From Tilletiaria anomala UBC 951 (Eukaryota > Basidiomycota > Exobasidiomycetes > Georgefischeriales > Tilletiariaceae), in the NCBI RefSeq assembly GCF_000711695.1, contig NW_013546956.1, positions 37,546-101,545 on the forward strand: DNA of 64,000 nt, read 5' to 3'. Positions 10,643-20,993 of the stretch are shown one piece after another. The position numbers and the translations under genes are program-made. The notes below the pieces were generated by a model, which saw only the letters and a program-made list of their open reading frames with translations, searched no databases and was not told the DNA's origin. Numbering within the stretch: the first letter of the stretch is position 1; each line of letters opens with the position of its first letter.

Positions 10643-12671
10643 ATGGACATCAAAATGGCTACACCACGGACGCTCGACGCCGGCAGCGGCCCGGCGTTGG
10701 ACAAATCCAGCCTCTCCTATTCACTCTACCTCGTCACCGCTCGCCAGCAGATCCATCCGGATGCAACAGCGAAACTTGGCCTTCCCCCCAATGCCTCGCC
10801 CTTGGAAGTGTATCTCAAGCATTTGGAACTGATCCTGCAAACGGGAAAGGTCACAATACTGCAGCTTCGCGAAAAGGACGTTGAGCCAGCCATTGACAAT
10901 GGCGACTTTCTCGAGCTTGCGCAAAAGAGCCTCGAGATTTGCGACCAGGTGAGTTCTTCTTCCATTTTATCTTGCCGATAGAAAAGACGCTAAATAGACT
11001 CTGTAAATAGTACGACATTCCCATGCTGATCAATGACAATATCAGCGTATGCTTGGCCCTGCCGCTGCGCGTCGGGCTGCACATTGGGCAGTCGGACATT
11101 CCTCTCGAGATAGCGCGTCGCATGCTTGGCCCGCACCGTCTGATCGGTGTATCTGCAAAGAAGCAGCCACATGTACATGCTGCTCGCAAGTTGCTCAATG
11201 TCGCCGATCCTATCAGTGGCAAAGTCGTGCGAGTGCCCGCTGCAGACTATGTTGGCGTTGGCGCCGTGTACGGCACACAGAGCAAGGTGGGCCTCAGCTC
11301 TGCAGACATTCTCGGCCCGCGTGGCGCGGCCCAAGTCATTCGCGCGTGCCACGAGCCGCTTATCGACTGTGAGACCGGAGAGCGCCTGCCGCTCATGCGC
11401 AGTGTGCTCATCGGAGGTATTAATCGCCGCACCGCCAAACGCGCACTGTTTGCCACTATTGGCCCCAGCCGCGTGAATGCCGATGGCGTCGCCGTCATTT
11501 CGGACATCTATGCCTCACCTTCGCCGGAAATTGCCGTCGGAGAACTCCGTTCTGTTGTCGACGACTGCCTTGTCACGCTGTCCGGCGCCGCTGAACGCTC
11601 TTTTGTCGCGATCAATGAGGATCTTACACATAACGATCTGATCGAACGCGTCACGCGCCTGCAAAAGGCACATTCGGCATCGAATGCTACGCCTCCGCTC
11701 ATCCAGACCATCACCTCGCACGTGTCGTCCACGCTGAGCGCCAACGTTGCGCTGGCGCTCCGTGCGTCCCCGATCATGTCGCACCAGGCTGAGGAAGCGG
11801 ACGATCTGAGCAAGTTCACCGGTGCGGTCGTGCTCAACATTGGCACCATTGGCGAGGAGAGCAGGAAAGGCATGCGAGCTGTGGGAGCCGCTGCAAATGC
11901 TGGCAAGCGACCCGTCGTGCTGGACCCCGTCGGCGTTGGTGCAAGCACGTTCCGGAAGCAGATCGTGGAAGGTGAATCAAGGCGGCGCCAGCTTCGAATC
12001 CAGGTATCGCTTTGGATGGTGTTGACGTCCATTACTCCCCCCCTTGTCCCCGCCCAGAAATCCTCAACCACACGCAGGTCACTCTAATCAAGGGCAACGC
12101 GGCAGAGTTGTCGAGCTTGGCAGGGCTCGGCGAGGTGCAAACCAGCGGTGTCGACTCGGGGAGCGGCTCACTGTCAGACCCGATCAAGTTGGTCACGACG
12201 CTCGCCCAACGAGAGCGCTGCATCGTCTTGCTGACCGGCAAGCGCGACTACCTCACCGACGGCCACACGGTTGCGATGGTCGATAATGGCCATGAACTCC
12301 TCGGGCGCATTACGGGAAGCGGCTGCGCACTCGGCGTCGCGCTGGCCATCGGCATGGCGCGCGGCTGCGCTTTCAGCCAGAGTCTGCCCGGTGATCCCGG
12401 CCTCGGAACAAATGTGGCGCGCCTCATGGTCGACTGCACGCCGGAACTCGTCTTTGCAGGTGCCTTGCTTGGCTTGCTGAGCGTGACGATCGCGTCCGAG
12501 CTGGCGGCGGAAGACCGAGCGGTGCACGGTCCTGGAACGTTTATTCCCGCCTGGCTCGACGCTCTGAGCCGCATCGACGAGTCTATCCTCGCGAGCCGTG
12601 CAAAACTGAGCATTCATAAGTACAAGCAGGATACATGCGGCCACGATGAGATCGACACGGGCATGTCATAG
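10643..12671 (+). CDS. THI6: Thiamine biosynthetic bifunctional enzyme (TMP pyrophosphorylase / hydroxyethylthiazole kinase)
   Basis: This enzyme phosphorylates 4-methyl-5-hydroxyethylthiazole and joins the product to HMP pyrophosphate to make thiamine monophosphate. Three exons: 10643-10948, 11011-11971 and 12058-12671, giving 626 residues. The N-terminal ThiE-like half shows LYLVTARQQIHP, ILQLREKDVEP, MLINDN, VGLHIGQSDIP, LIGVSAKKQPH and DYVGVGAVYGTQSKVG. A linker near residue 290 leads to the ThiM-like kinase half, with NIGTIGEESRKGM, VVLDPVGVGAS and ILNHTQVTLIKGNAAEL. The GRITGSGCALG motif supplies the anion hole and catalytic Cys. The third exon begins only after the AG at 12057; that join gives VEEILNHTQ in frame. 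The usual INDR of the ThiE half reads INDN here, a small departure worth noting. A second in-frame Met lies four codons after the first. Confidence 0.95.
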
Positions 12672-13057
12672 ACTGTATCACTTCTATTTTTTTTCGCTTG
12701 AGTCATCGATCAACCGTGTCCCAGGGAGGCGTCGCTGCGCTGCCTTTTCTTGAGACCACTCGTCGCGCGTCCGCTGTTCGGATGTTGAAACAACAATTCA
12801 CCAGATGTGCGGCCGGGTCGATTGCAATTGCGAGATAATAACACCGTCGTGTATTTTCTTTCTCTTGCTGGGTGAGTACCAGGGCCGATTGATCAGGCTT
12901 ATCCCGCAAGGGTGGGTCAGCGCGACAATTGACTGGAGCCCGTGACTCGTTGCCAACCAATTTGAACCCCTCAACCTGATAGAGTCTTGCGCTGGCAGGA
13001 CGGTACAGAAGCGACTGGAGGCAAAAGGATTCCTCGCCTTTGTACTCCTCGGAGGAC
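12672..13057. other. Intergenic region downstream of THI6
   Basis: No gene is supported in this 386-bp stretch. Near 12970 the plus strand reads TTGAACCCCTCAACCTGAT, which recalls part of a TPP aptamer, but the remaining conserved elements are missing (see rejected items). Confidence 0.4.
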
Positions 13058-13067
13058 AAAAAGAAAA
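13058..13067 (-). terminator. Pol III terminator of tRNA-Leu
   Basis: Immediately after the tRNA 3' end the minus strand reads TTTTCTTTTT, two T-runs of the kind that stop RNA polymerase III. Confidence 0.8.
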
Positions 13068-13173
13068 TGATGCCTGTGGGGTTCGAACCCACGATCCCTA
13101 AGGACTTGCGTCTAGTCCGCTGCAGCGTTGAAATAACCTAAAGCAAGCACACTAACCACTATGCGAAGGCATC
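13068..13173 (-). tRNA. tRNA-Leu (anticodon UAG) with a 26-nt intron
   Basis: The minus strand folds as a type II tRNA. Acceptor arms are GATGCCT and AGGCATC with discriminator A. The D-arm is GCAT/GTGT around AGTGGTTA. The anticodon stem is CTTGC/GCAAG with loop TTTAGG..C, and the 12-nt variable arm is TCCTTAGGGATC. The T-arm is GTGGG-TTCGAAC-CCCAC. The intron occupies 13111-13136 at the canonical position after base 37. It contains CTA, which can pair with the TAG anticodon, as known for eukaryotic intron-containing tRNA-Leu. CCA is not encoded, as expected in eukaryotes. It decodes CUA. Confidence 0.93.
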
Positions 13174-14437
13174 AGATCCCGGAGTTTCGGGTTTCTCATT
13201 ATGTTGGTGCCACATTGAGATCCAACGAGCACACTTCAATCATAACATCCATTGCCAAAATCCCCGCTTTCGGGGGCGTGGCGTGATGCGCAGTCCGCCT
13301 ACACTCTGCCGTCTTGCACCCGCACTGTCTGTCTGCTTGGTTGCTCGGTGTTTGCTGGAGCTGTACGCGTTCTGTGCCGTCGCTAAGAGGTCAAAAGTCA
13401 AGCCAGCTATGCTGCAGTTGGGGACACACAGCAGCACCGACGCTGCTGCAACCATGGGCTGGTCTGCTTGTCCATTGGTAGAGGTGCGGGGAACTCTGGA
13501 TGATGCGAACGCTTTCACAGAGCCGATGCTGTTCAAGGCGCGGTAGGCGTCATATGACGCTGAGGGCACAGTGCACACGGCTAATGCAAATGATCTTTAG
13601 TCGGGGCAGCCTTTGCGCGTGCGATGGGTGACGACATGGGTTACTACAAGTGCTGAAAGCTGTCAACGGCATTGTTGTTGCTGCGGGTATGCATGCCACC
13701 GGACTTCTCTTCCCTCATTAGAGAATCTCCAGCATAGGCATGTGTCTGGAGATTGAGATAATATAGGACAGCAGATGGCCACCCTATAGGAATTCAGAGC
13801 AACCAGCAACCCTTTACCTGTTCTCATCATCGCCTCTCACATAGGCTCTGGCATCAGCCGCAGCAGTGGCTGTGCAGCAGCGCGCTCACCGCACACGAAT
13901 CGATCTGGCAGCCGCGGCCCGAATTTGTGAGAATGCGTATGTGTATAAGTAGTTGCACTGCCACAGCCACAAGCATAAAACGCACAGACACGCACAGTAG
14001 CTGCATCAGTCTGTCAGTCAGGCAGCCTTGGGCAATCAACACAGGACAGTCGCCTGGCGCCCATGCGGGCCCGGTTGGCAAAGCGTGCGTATCGTACAAG
14101 ACACTGACGGGGTACGAGACTGCAGCGGTGCCCCTCCTGAACACAGGCAGCTGGCTGCGTCCACGTCCACTTCTCCAGTGCTATACCCGCAATCAAGCAA
14201 CACTCGTCCTATTCTATTCCATCCTATCCAATCCCCATCCGTCCTATCCAATCCGTTCATCCTCGACCCCCCCGCCCATTACAAGACTGGCTATAGTAAA
14301 GATACCGCCCGCCGTCGTACCCGGTTCAGAACGCCCATAAACATACGTGCTCTGGTACAGTCACTTTCTCCCCAGGTGTAGACTGATTCGCTCGCTGCGG
14401 ATCCAAAGTTTCGATCACATCAGAAAGGACACCAATC
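13174..14437. other. Intergenic region, about 1.26 kb
   Basis: No protein-coding gene is supported. The stretch contains the upstream flank of the tRNA and, on its right side, the probable promoter and leader of the CYSTM-like gene with pyrimidine-rich sequence and a short tandem repeat at 14221-14260. Confidence 0.45.
14221..14260. repeat. Two-copy imperfect 20-bp tandem repeat
   Basis: The 13-mer TCCTATCCAATCC occurs at 14222-14234 and again at 14242-14254, giving a 20-bp period of pyrimidine-rich sequence about 200 bp upstream of the CYSTM-like start. It may be a promoter or leader element or simply a small slippage product. Confidence 0.6.
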
Positions 14438-15226
14438 ATGTCAGCCAAGGATGTGAGTTCATATGTCGCAGCGCTGCGCGGCTCGGAGCAAACACTTTGC
14501 GGTGCGCTGCATGGCCATCATACCAACTGATAGACCGTCGCCGTCTCAAGTACACGTGATGAACTGACAGAGTCGTCTCTCTCCTCTCCACCTTTCCCCC
14601 TCGCCTTGGCCCCGTGTCTGCATCAAACGACGGATCGTTCGCTCCCCAGTACTACGGTGGCGGCGGACAGCCGCAGGGTGGAAACCCACAGGGCGGATAC
14701 CCGCAGCAGGGATATGGAGCCGGATACCCGCAACAGGGCTACGGCCAGCCGCAGCAGGGAGTGAGTTGAAAGAACGAGCCCGCTAGCCGCCAGCCGAAGC
14801 CGCGTTCATAGTTCCCATGATCTCTGACCCACACCCCACCCTCCCCACCTTCGCTGCACACCACACTATCCCGCACCCGCCTCCGTCACTTCGCACGCTG
14901 TGCGCAGGGCTACTACCCACCACCGCCACAGCAGGCCTACGGCGCGCCGCCGCCCGGCCAGCAGGGCGGCTACTACCCGAACCCGCAGCCGCAGCCAGTG
15001 TACGTGCAGCCGCAGTCTAAGAAGGGTGGCGGAGGTGGCGCAGGAATGGGCTGTATGGCGTGCTGCGCCGGTATGCTGGCTTGCTGCTGTCTCGAGGATC
15101 TCTGCTTGGAGTGAGTATCGCGCTACCTGCTTGCCTTGCGTTGGTTCGTTTGTGTGTGCACCCACCCCGGCTCGGCTTGCTGACGGCGCTTGCTGTCCCT
15201 CATGTCATCGCAGCTGCATATTCTAA
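14438..15226 (+). CDS. CYSTM-like cysteine-rich transmembrane module protein
   Basis: A small tail-type membrane protein of 113 residues built from four exons: 14438-14452, 14650-14760, 14908-15110 and 15214-15226. After MSAKD the protein is Gly/Gln/Tyr/Pro-rich (GGYPQQGYG-type repeats, then YYPPPPQQAYG and GQQGGYYPN). It ends in a compact cysteine block, MGCMACCAGMLACCCLEDLC, that fits the CYSTM family of stress-linked, palmitoylation-prone membrane proteins. The last exon is only 13 nt. Splicing the GTGAGT donor at 15111 to the CAG at 15211-15213 gives a terminal LDCIF, a C-terminus I recall from fungal relatives. Without that splice the frame stops two codons earlier, after Leu-Glu. The first intron (197 nt) is longer than its neighbours and might hide another small exon. 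Exact function is unknown. Confidence 0.8.
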
Positions 15227-16579
15227 GCGTCCACCTCGACCTCGACCCCTCTTCTTCCCACCTTCACACGCACGGCACATGTACATGGCGCGTACACAGA
15301 CGCCAGAAGACAGCAGCGTGTGGTGGCAAGGTATAGAATGACGAGCGAGCACGCCCAGGGCCGCGTCATCTGTGCGTAGGACTGCTCTCAGCCTTTGTGA
15401 TGCTCTCCTGCCCATTTCGATCCCGATGATGCATACCGCTCGCTATTTGTTTAAAGAACCAAACACAGGCGCTCCAGAAAACTCAACAGTACACCCGTCG
15501 CCCTTTCCCGCTTTTTCCTGCGCGCAACATTTCCAAGCACGCAGCGAGATTGTTACCAGCTCTCTCGCGGTTGCGCACCTCTTCTTGCTTCGTAGTCTCC
15601 CCGCTCCGTGCCTAAACGCTTGATCGAACGAACGACTGAATGAACAGTGGATGTACGGGAGGTGGTGATGAATACATGATACATGCATGATGCTTGGTAG
15701 TTGAACTATGATGTATCGTGATCCCACTCGAGTGGCCCGCGACGATGGAGTCAGATTCCTGACCATAGCGTGGGCATGAACGACGCGTACACATCCTGGA
15801 GAACTACGAGCGTTTCACAACTGCTTCATTCCATGTACTCAAGACTGTGCGTACCAGTGTCCCATACAAATCCGCGTTATACCCTTGCAAGTCGGCAGAA
15901 AGATGCAGGCCCAATCGATCCGAAGTTCCATATGAAGCGGCCTACACTCCACATGCGCATGCCCTGAGGGTACTAGCCGTCTCTGCTCACGATTGCGATC
16001 GCGCCACCTCGACTTGAATTGACCCGACCCGAGTCGGCTCGACTCGCAGTGCAGTCAGTGGCTGGGACTCGACGCTCATCATGCATGCATAATGCATTCG
16101 CAGTGTCAGGCCCATCCTGCACACTTCTACGCAATCAGATGCACCTACTTTTGCATCTCATCATGCGACCAAAGCTGGCGCGCACGCAACTTGAACAGCT
16201 CATGCTCGACCGTGCATCGCATGTCACACTTCGGCGGCACTCGCACTGTATAGTCACAAGGCGGGTCATAGTATGAAATGCCATTTTGTTACAAGGAGAC
16301 ATGGAGAGTGAGAACTGCATACAGTCAGACAATACACAGTACCACAAGGTGGTGGTGATAGGGATGCGGCGGACGAGCGCTGCCTTCGATCCTGACGCTC
16401 CTCCCATCGATTGAGCGAGCGTGGCCGGCGTGCACAGGCTGGTAAGCGGATGGAAGTGCGATTAACTCTCGCCCTTTGCTCCTTCTCCCATCCAGCCTGC
16501 AGACATCACTCAAACGGACTGCCTCCTGCCCTGTATTGAGCGCCGCTGCGCTTGCGAGCAAAAATCCAAGTCAAGCAGC
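15227..16579. other. Intergenic region, about 1.35 kb
   Basis: No coding gene is supported between the CYSTM-like gene and the RPS4 stop codon. Around 16020-16075 there are closely spaced GACTCG/GACCCG words (simple repetitive sequence). Confidence 0.5.
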
Positions 16580-17830
16580 TTAGTTGCCCGCAGCAGACTC
16601 CTTCTGCTTCCTCCTCTGGTCACGCTCCTCGGTGATGGTCAGCTTGACACCGCCGCCGCGGGGGACGGAGATCCAGTGCTTTCCGTCAGTGCCGGTAACG
16701 AAGATGTTGCCGACACGCGTGCTGAACTCCCGGCCGAGCGGGTCGCGAACGTGGACAATGTCGAAGCCGCCCGGGTGCCTCTCACGCCCGGTGATGATGC
16801 CTGCACGACCCTGGTTACGGCCGCCAGTGATCATGACGGACGCGCCCGTGTCGAACTTGATGTGCTCCAGAAGTTTGTTCTCCTCGATGCTGTACTTGAC
16901 TGTGTCACCGGCGCGAATCACTGGGTCCGGGTAGCGGATCGTGCGACCGTCGTGAGTGACAATGTGTGGCACGCCCTTGGAGCCGAGCTGGATCTTCTTG
17001 ACCTTGAGTAGCTTGTACGAAGCCTCCTCAGGGGTGATGCGGTGGACAACAAAGCGGCCCTTGACATCGTACAGGATGCGGAAGTGCTCGCCGGACTTCT
17101 CAATCGAGACGACGTCCTGGAACCCGGTCGGGTAGCACGTGTCGGTGCGGACCTTGCCGTCGACTTTGATCAGTCGCTGTGCGCAGATGGTGGTGACCTC
17201 ACGCCCGTTCAAAGCGTACTTTAAGCGGTTGCGGAGGAGAACCTGAATTCAGGCGGCAAAGTGTGTCAGTGCAAAGCAGTTGCACGATGTGCAGTGCGCC
17301 AAACACTCCATCTCGCCCCAATCGTCCACCCCCCGCTGAGGTAACCATGCTTTCCCCTTAAATGGCTGCGTATCACCACAACATAAACCTGCTGCTCGCT
17401 TTCTTGCAGCTGGCTGCCAAGCTCAGACAGGATCCAAGATCAAAATTCCGCACGCCGCACGGGCTAGGCGTTCCCAACAGGCAGTAGGAAAGCCATGCAT
17501 AAATTGTTGATGGTCATCTCTGCTATCCTCCTCTCCTGCTTCTCTTTTGGGTTGCTTCTGTTCAAGTAAATGTCTGCCGTTGAATCCACCAGAGCCTTTC
17601 CAGAAGCAGCGAGCAATCCCTCCTTTTGATTTCGACCGCGCTCAAATCCCGCTTGACGTCCCGGAAGGGCGCCATGTGTCGAGACGACTACTCACAATGA
17701 GGGGAAGGCTCTCACGGAGCTTGTGTGGGCCTGGCGACGGCCTCGGCGCGTACGTGCCCGACAGCTTGTCAAGCATCCATGACGACGGAGCCGCCAGGCG
17801 CTTCAGGTGCTTTCTCGGACCGCGAGCCAT
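16580..17830 (-). CDS. RPS4: 40S ribosomal protein S4 (eS4)
   Basis: Component of the small cytosolic ribosomal subunit. Two exons, 17696-17830 and 16580-17242, give 265 residues, the normal eS4 length. The start [20 protein letters not shown] is the hallmark of the family. It is followed by [12 protein letters not shown], the S4 RNA-binding segment [13 protein letters not shown], the [18 protein letters not shown] block, and the KOW-type stretch [18 protein letters not shown]. The C-terminal [16 protein letters not shown] is also conserved. The intron (17243-17695, 453 nt) is several times longer than others in this window, a common pattern in fungal ribosomal protein genes. I found no convincing intronic snoRNA in it. 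Confidence 0.97.
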
Positions 17831-18802
17831 CTTGCAATCTTGTCTGTGCAGAAAACACGAGATGGGATGGATTGACGTCGTGCAATGAAACTGCTTGGCA
17901 ATGTGAAGTTGAAGAAGAATGAGATGGTCGGCTACAGCAGACAGGAGTTGCTGCTGCCTGGGTGACCTCTGGCTGGCCAGGCTGTGGTGCGAGGGCGGAA
18001 GCGCTCTCTGCCGCTGAGGACAGGTGGGTGGTGGGCGCCGCGTCGCACGCGAGCAGTGGCGGTAGCACACCACGCAGGGCTGAAGTGCTGCGGCAAGTGC
18101 ACTCTCTAATACACGTAAATCCGTTCACATCCAAGCCAAGCACAATACAATCGAGTGAACAGCCGCGGCCCCATTTTCCCTGCGAGTTTGTGAACTCCTT
18201 CGTATAGGTCACCGCCCAGATAGGTAGGAGCCACCCTTTCACTGCATGAATAGGCTGCTGTCGAGGTGCTTATGGCTAACACATATGATAATCGGATCGA
18301 CACGCCTTCGTGCCTCGTGACTGTTGTGAGCGCCTATGTATAGCCTGCCGAGAATGCCAAAAGCGCATGCTTGATCCTGCGTTGATGCGGACCTGTGTCC
18401 CTTCACTCCGAGTTGCTTTGTCTTCTCGCGCACATCCAACCGAGCGACAATTGCAGTAGCGCGGTCTCGCTAATGTCTTTGCTACACGGCATCGTTCAGC
18501 AATCTCGCATGATCCACTCGGCTCGTCCAGAAGGACCCGATGGCGGAAGCAGTCTCACAGTCTCCGACTTCATGTAACACATTCTGGCCCTTTAAGATCG
18601 TATGGACGACTCGCCACCTTCGACAGGCTTCTATTCAAGATGCGCAATATGCGTTGCGTGCATGTAGCTCTCAACTCGCGGCAACTGTCATGGGTATACG
18701 ATTCTTCTATTAATGGAATGCTGATATGACTGAGGTCAACGGTGGCGTGGGGAGCATTCATTACCGTGGATAATTGTGAAATGGTCACCTACGCTTTCCT
18801 AC
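17831..18802. other. Intergenic region, about 970 bp
   Basis: This covers the RPS4 promoter side and the 3' flank of the DnaJ gene. Open frames are short and unrecognised. I see no RNA gene. Confidence 0.5.
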
Positions 18803-20374
18803 TTACTCGGCCACGGAGGCCTCAGAGCTAGGAGCGGCAGCCTTGGCGACGGTCGGCTCGCCTCTGGCCTTCTTGTCCTTCTTGTTTTTGTCCTTCTTCT
18901 TACTGGCGGCGTTGGCGACGAGCCTCTCGAGCTCGCGGCGCTCGTCGTCCGCGTCGTCCGGCTTGACCTGGCTGTAGATGGCGCCGAGGAACGCGATGGC
19001 GCGCGCGCGGTTGAGCAGCGCTTTCTTATCGACGCTTTTATCATTCAGCACGTTGCTAACGACCTTGCGCAGCACCGTGCTCACTTCCCACTTGGTCCCG
19101 CGCCACGTGACGAGGAGCATCTTGCCGCTCATCTCCTGCTCGAGTTGCGCCAGCTCTTCCTCGCTCAGGTTCCCTTTCTCCTGGCGCTTGGCCATGTCCT
19201 CCATGCTCATCTGCGCCGAGACGGCGCTGCCGAGCAGGTTCCATCCCTCCTTCATCACTTTGCCCTTCTCCTGCAGCCGCGAAAAGAAGCCCGGCACGCC
19301 AAGGATGTTGCTCTTGCTGTGCGTCTTGAGCCACGAGCTGGCCTTGCTCATGTATATACCCCCGATGGCGTGCAGCAGCTCGACGCCAAAGCTCTCCAGC
19401 TTGAGGTCCTCAGCCTCCTCGCGCATGCGTTTCTCGAACAGCTGAATTTCCTCGTCCGCCGCATCGCCCAGACGCCGCGCTTCGACAAATGGCCGGATGC
19501 GCGCGATCAGCTTCTCTGTTAGGTCCGCAATGCGCTTCTCCTGCGCTGCTTCCTTCTCCTTCTCGAAGGCCTCCAGCTTCGTCTTCTGCTCCGGCGTGAG
19601 TTTTGCCGCCGCTCCTGCCTTGCGCTTGTCCGCTGCCTCGCTTGGAGGCATCGACGTGTCGGTTGCTGCTGCTGTCGTCCCTCCTGAAGCTTTCCCTGCT
19701 GCGGCCCTCGGCTGCTCTGCTGCTGCTGCGGCAGGCTTGGCTTCCGCTTCCGCTTCCACCGCCTGCTGCTGTGCCGGACTGTCTGCTGATGAATTGTTCT
19801 TGGCCGCTTCTTCACGCATTTGCCGCTCCAGCTCCTCGCGCTCCTCGTCAGTCATCATGATCTCCGATGCTTTGCCCATGTCCTTGATCAGCGAGATTTC
19901 GCCAATGATGTCAATGAAGCGCTCGCCGCCGAAAAGATTTCCGAACTGCGTGGGAGAGGGCAGAACAGCGTACGTCAGCGTAGGGTATATCTCAACGGTA
20001 TCTCCTAACCGACTCACCATCTCGGTCGCCTCTTTGAGGCCTACTTCATCCTTGGGTTTCTCTTTGCCGTGCTTGTCGTAGTCTGCTCTAGCGTTCGAGT
20101 CACTCAGCACGCGGTACGCCTCGCCGATCATCTTGAACGTCTCCTCGTCTCCGCCTTTGTCTGGATGGTTCTTGATCGCTGCCTTCCTATACGCCTTCTT
20201 CAGCTCGAGGTCGCTGCAGGAGGCGGTGACGCCGAGGAGATCGTAGTACGCCATGCTGGCGACAGGAAAGCCATCGCGGCTGATGTTACGCGCCTGCTTA
20301 GCGCCGTCGTTGCCACTGTCCCCGACTGCTGATGGGGCCGAGGCCGACGCTGCATCTACTGTTGCTGCTGACAT
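18803..20374 (-). CDS. DnaJ (Hsp40) co-chaperone of the Caj1/Djp1 type
   Basis: A J-domain protein that stimulates Hsp70 ATPase. Two exons, 20018-20374 and 18803-19945, give 499 residues. The J domain lies at about residues 40-105 ([25 protein letters not shown] with the essential [19 protein letters not shown]). It is followed directly by [19 protein letters not shown], the start of the DnaJ-X region found in Caj1/Djp1 relatives. A Gln/Ala-rich linker and a helical DnaJ-X C-terminal domain follow ([29 protein letters not shown] through the three-helix [27 protein letters not shown]). There is no Cys-rich zinc domain. The 72-nt intron (19946-20017) has no stop and is a multiple of three, so an unspliced message would still encode protein with 24 extra residues. 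The removal is inferred from the tight junction seen in relatives. The tail is Lys-rich and then Ala/Ser-rich. Confidence 0.92.
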   Translation of the reverse strand: MSAATVDAASASAPSAVGDSGNDGAKQARNISRDGFPVASMAYYDLLGVTASCSDLELKKAYRKAAIKNHPDKGGDEETFKMIGEAYRVLSDSNARADYDKHGKEKPKDEVGLKEATEMVSRLGDTVEIYPTLTYAVLPSPTQFGNLFGGERFIDIIGEISLIKDMGKASEIMMTDEEREELERQMREEAAKNNSSADSPAQQQAVEAEAEAKPAAAAAEQPRAAAGKASGGTTAAATDTSMPPSEAADKRKAGAAAKLTPEQKTKLEAFEKEKEAAQEKRIADLTEKLIARIRPFVEARRLGDAADEEIQLFEKRMREEAEDLKLESFGVELLHAIGGIYMSKASSWLKTHSKSNILGVPGFFSRLQEKGKVMKEGWNLLGSAVSAQMSMEDMAKRQEKGNLSEEELAQLEQEMSGKMLLVTWRGTKWEVSTVLRKVVSNVLNDKSVDKKALLNRARAIAFLGAIYSQVKPDDADDERRELERLVANAASKKKDKNKKDKKARGEPTVAKAAAPSSEASVAE

Positions 20375-20993
20375 CTTGACTAGATATCAATCGCCCTCAG
20401 GTTGTCGTGAAGGTTGTAGAGTCTGTTTAACAAGGCAGGGGCTGGACGTGCTGAGGTGAGACGGGTGGAATTGCACAGCGAAGGGGCGATGCGAGCTTGT
20501 CTGGAAGGTTAAGCGGCTGTACTTTGAATCCCAGCAATTGCTCTTCCGTACTTGGTGTTGCCCTGCTAGGGGTGCGTGCCACGTGGTCCTGGTCTTGGTC
20601 CCTCGTCTCGGTCGAGGCTGTGTGAGCTTGCCAACATCTGTAGCATGAACATGGCTACTGAAACGGAGAGGACAGCCGGGCCAACAAAGAGGCGCAGCGA
20701 CAAATTCTTAAGAGCGTGCACAGCCAAAGAAAACGCCAGAGCACTGCACTGCAGCAGTGTCCGCGAACGGAGACGTCACACGTTCATCCACCATCTACCC
20801 ATGGCTTCAGGCTCAGTCCTCCATGGACAATGATTCCATCTTGGAACGGGCTTCCTTGTGGGATGATAAGAGTACAGCCCAGGGAAGGGATGTCGGGTGT
20901 TGAAATGGCTTCGAGCTTCGCCTAATGGCTGCAAGGGACTAGTACTCCCCACAGGTCGGCCAAAGATTGAACGGTTCCGAGCCAGCATCCATC
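20375..20993. promoter_or_regulatory. Divergent promoter region of the DnaJ gene and CWF19
   Basis: A 619-bp stretch between two start codons. No gene is supported inside it, and no specific transcription-factor site is claimed. Confidence 0.45.

Noticed and set aside
12880-13010. TPP-riboswitch-like words downstream of THI6 (TTGAACCCCTCAACCTGAT)
   Set aside because: The CTGAGA element and the terminal CAGCGTAGGGA part are missing, and the location is downstream of the gene rather than in its leader.
17243-17695. Box C/D snoRNA inside the RPS4 intron (AGATGACC ... CTGA on the minus strand)
   Set aside because: The C box deviates from the consensus, no terminal stem is formed and no D'/C' pair is evident.
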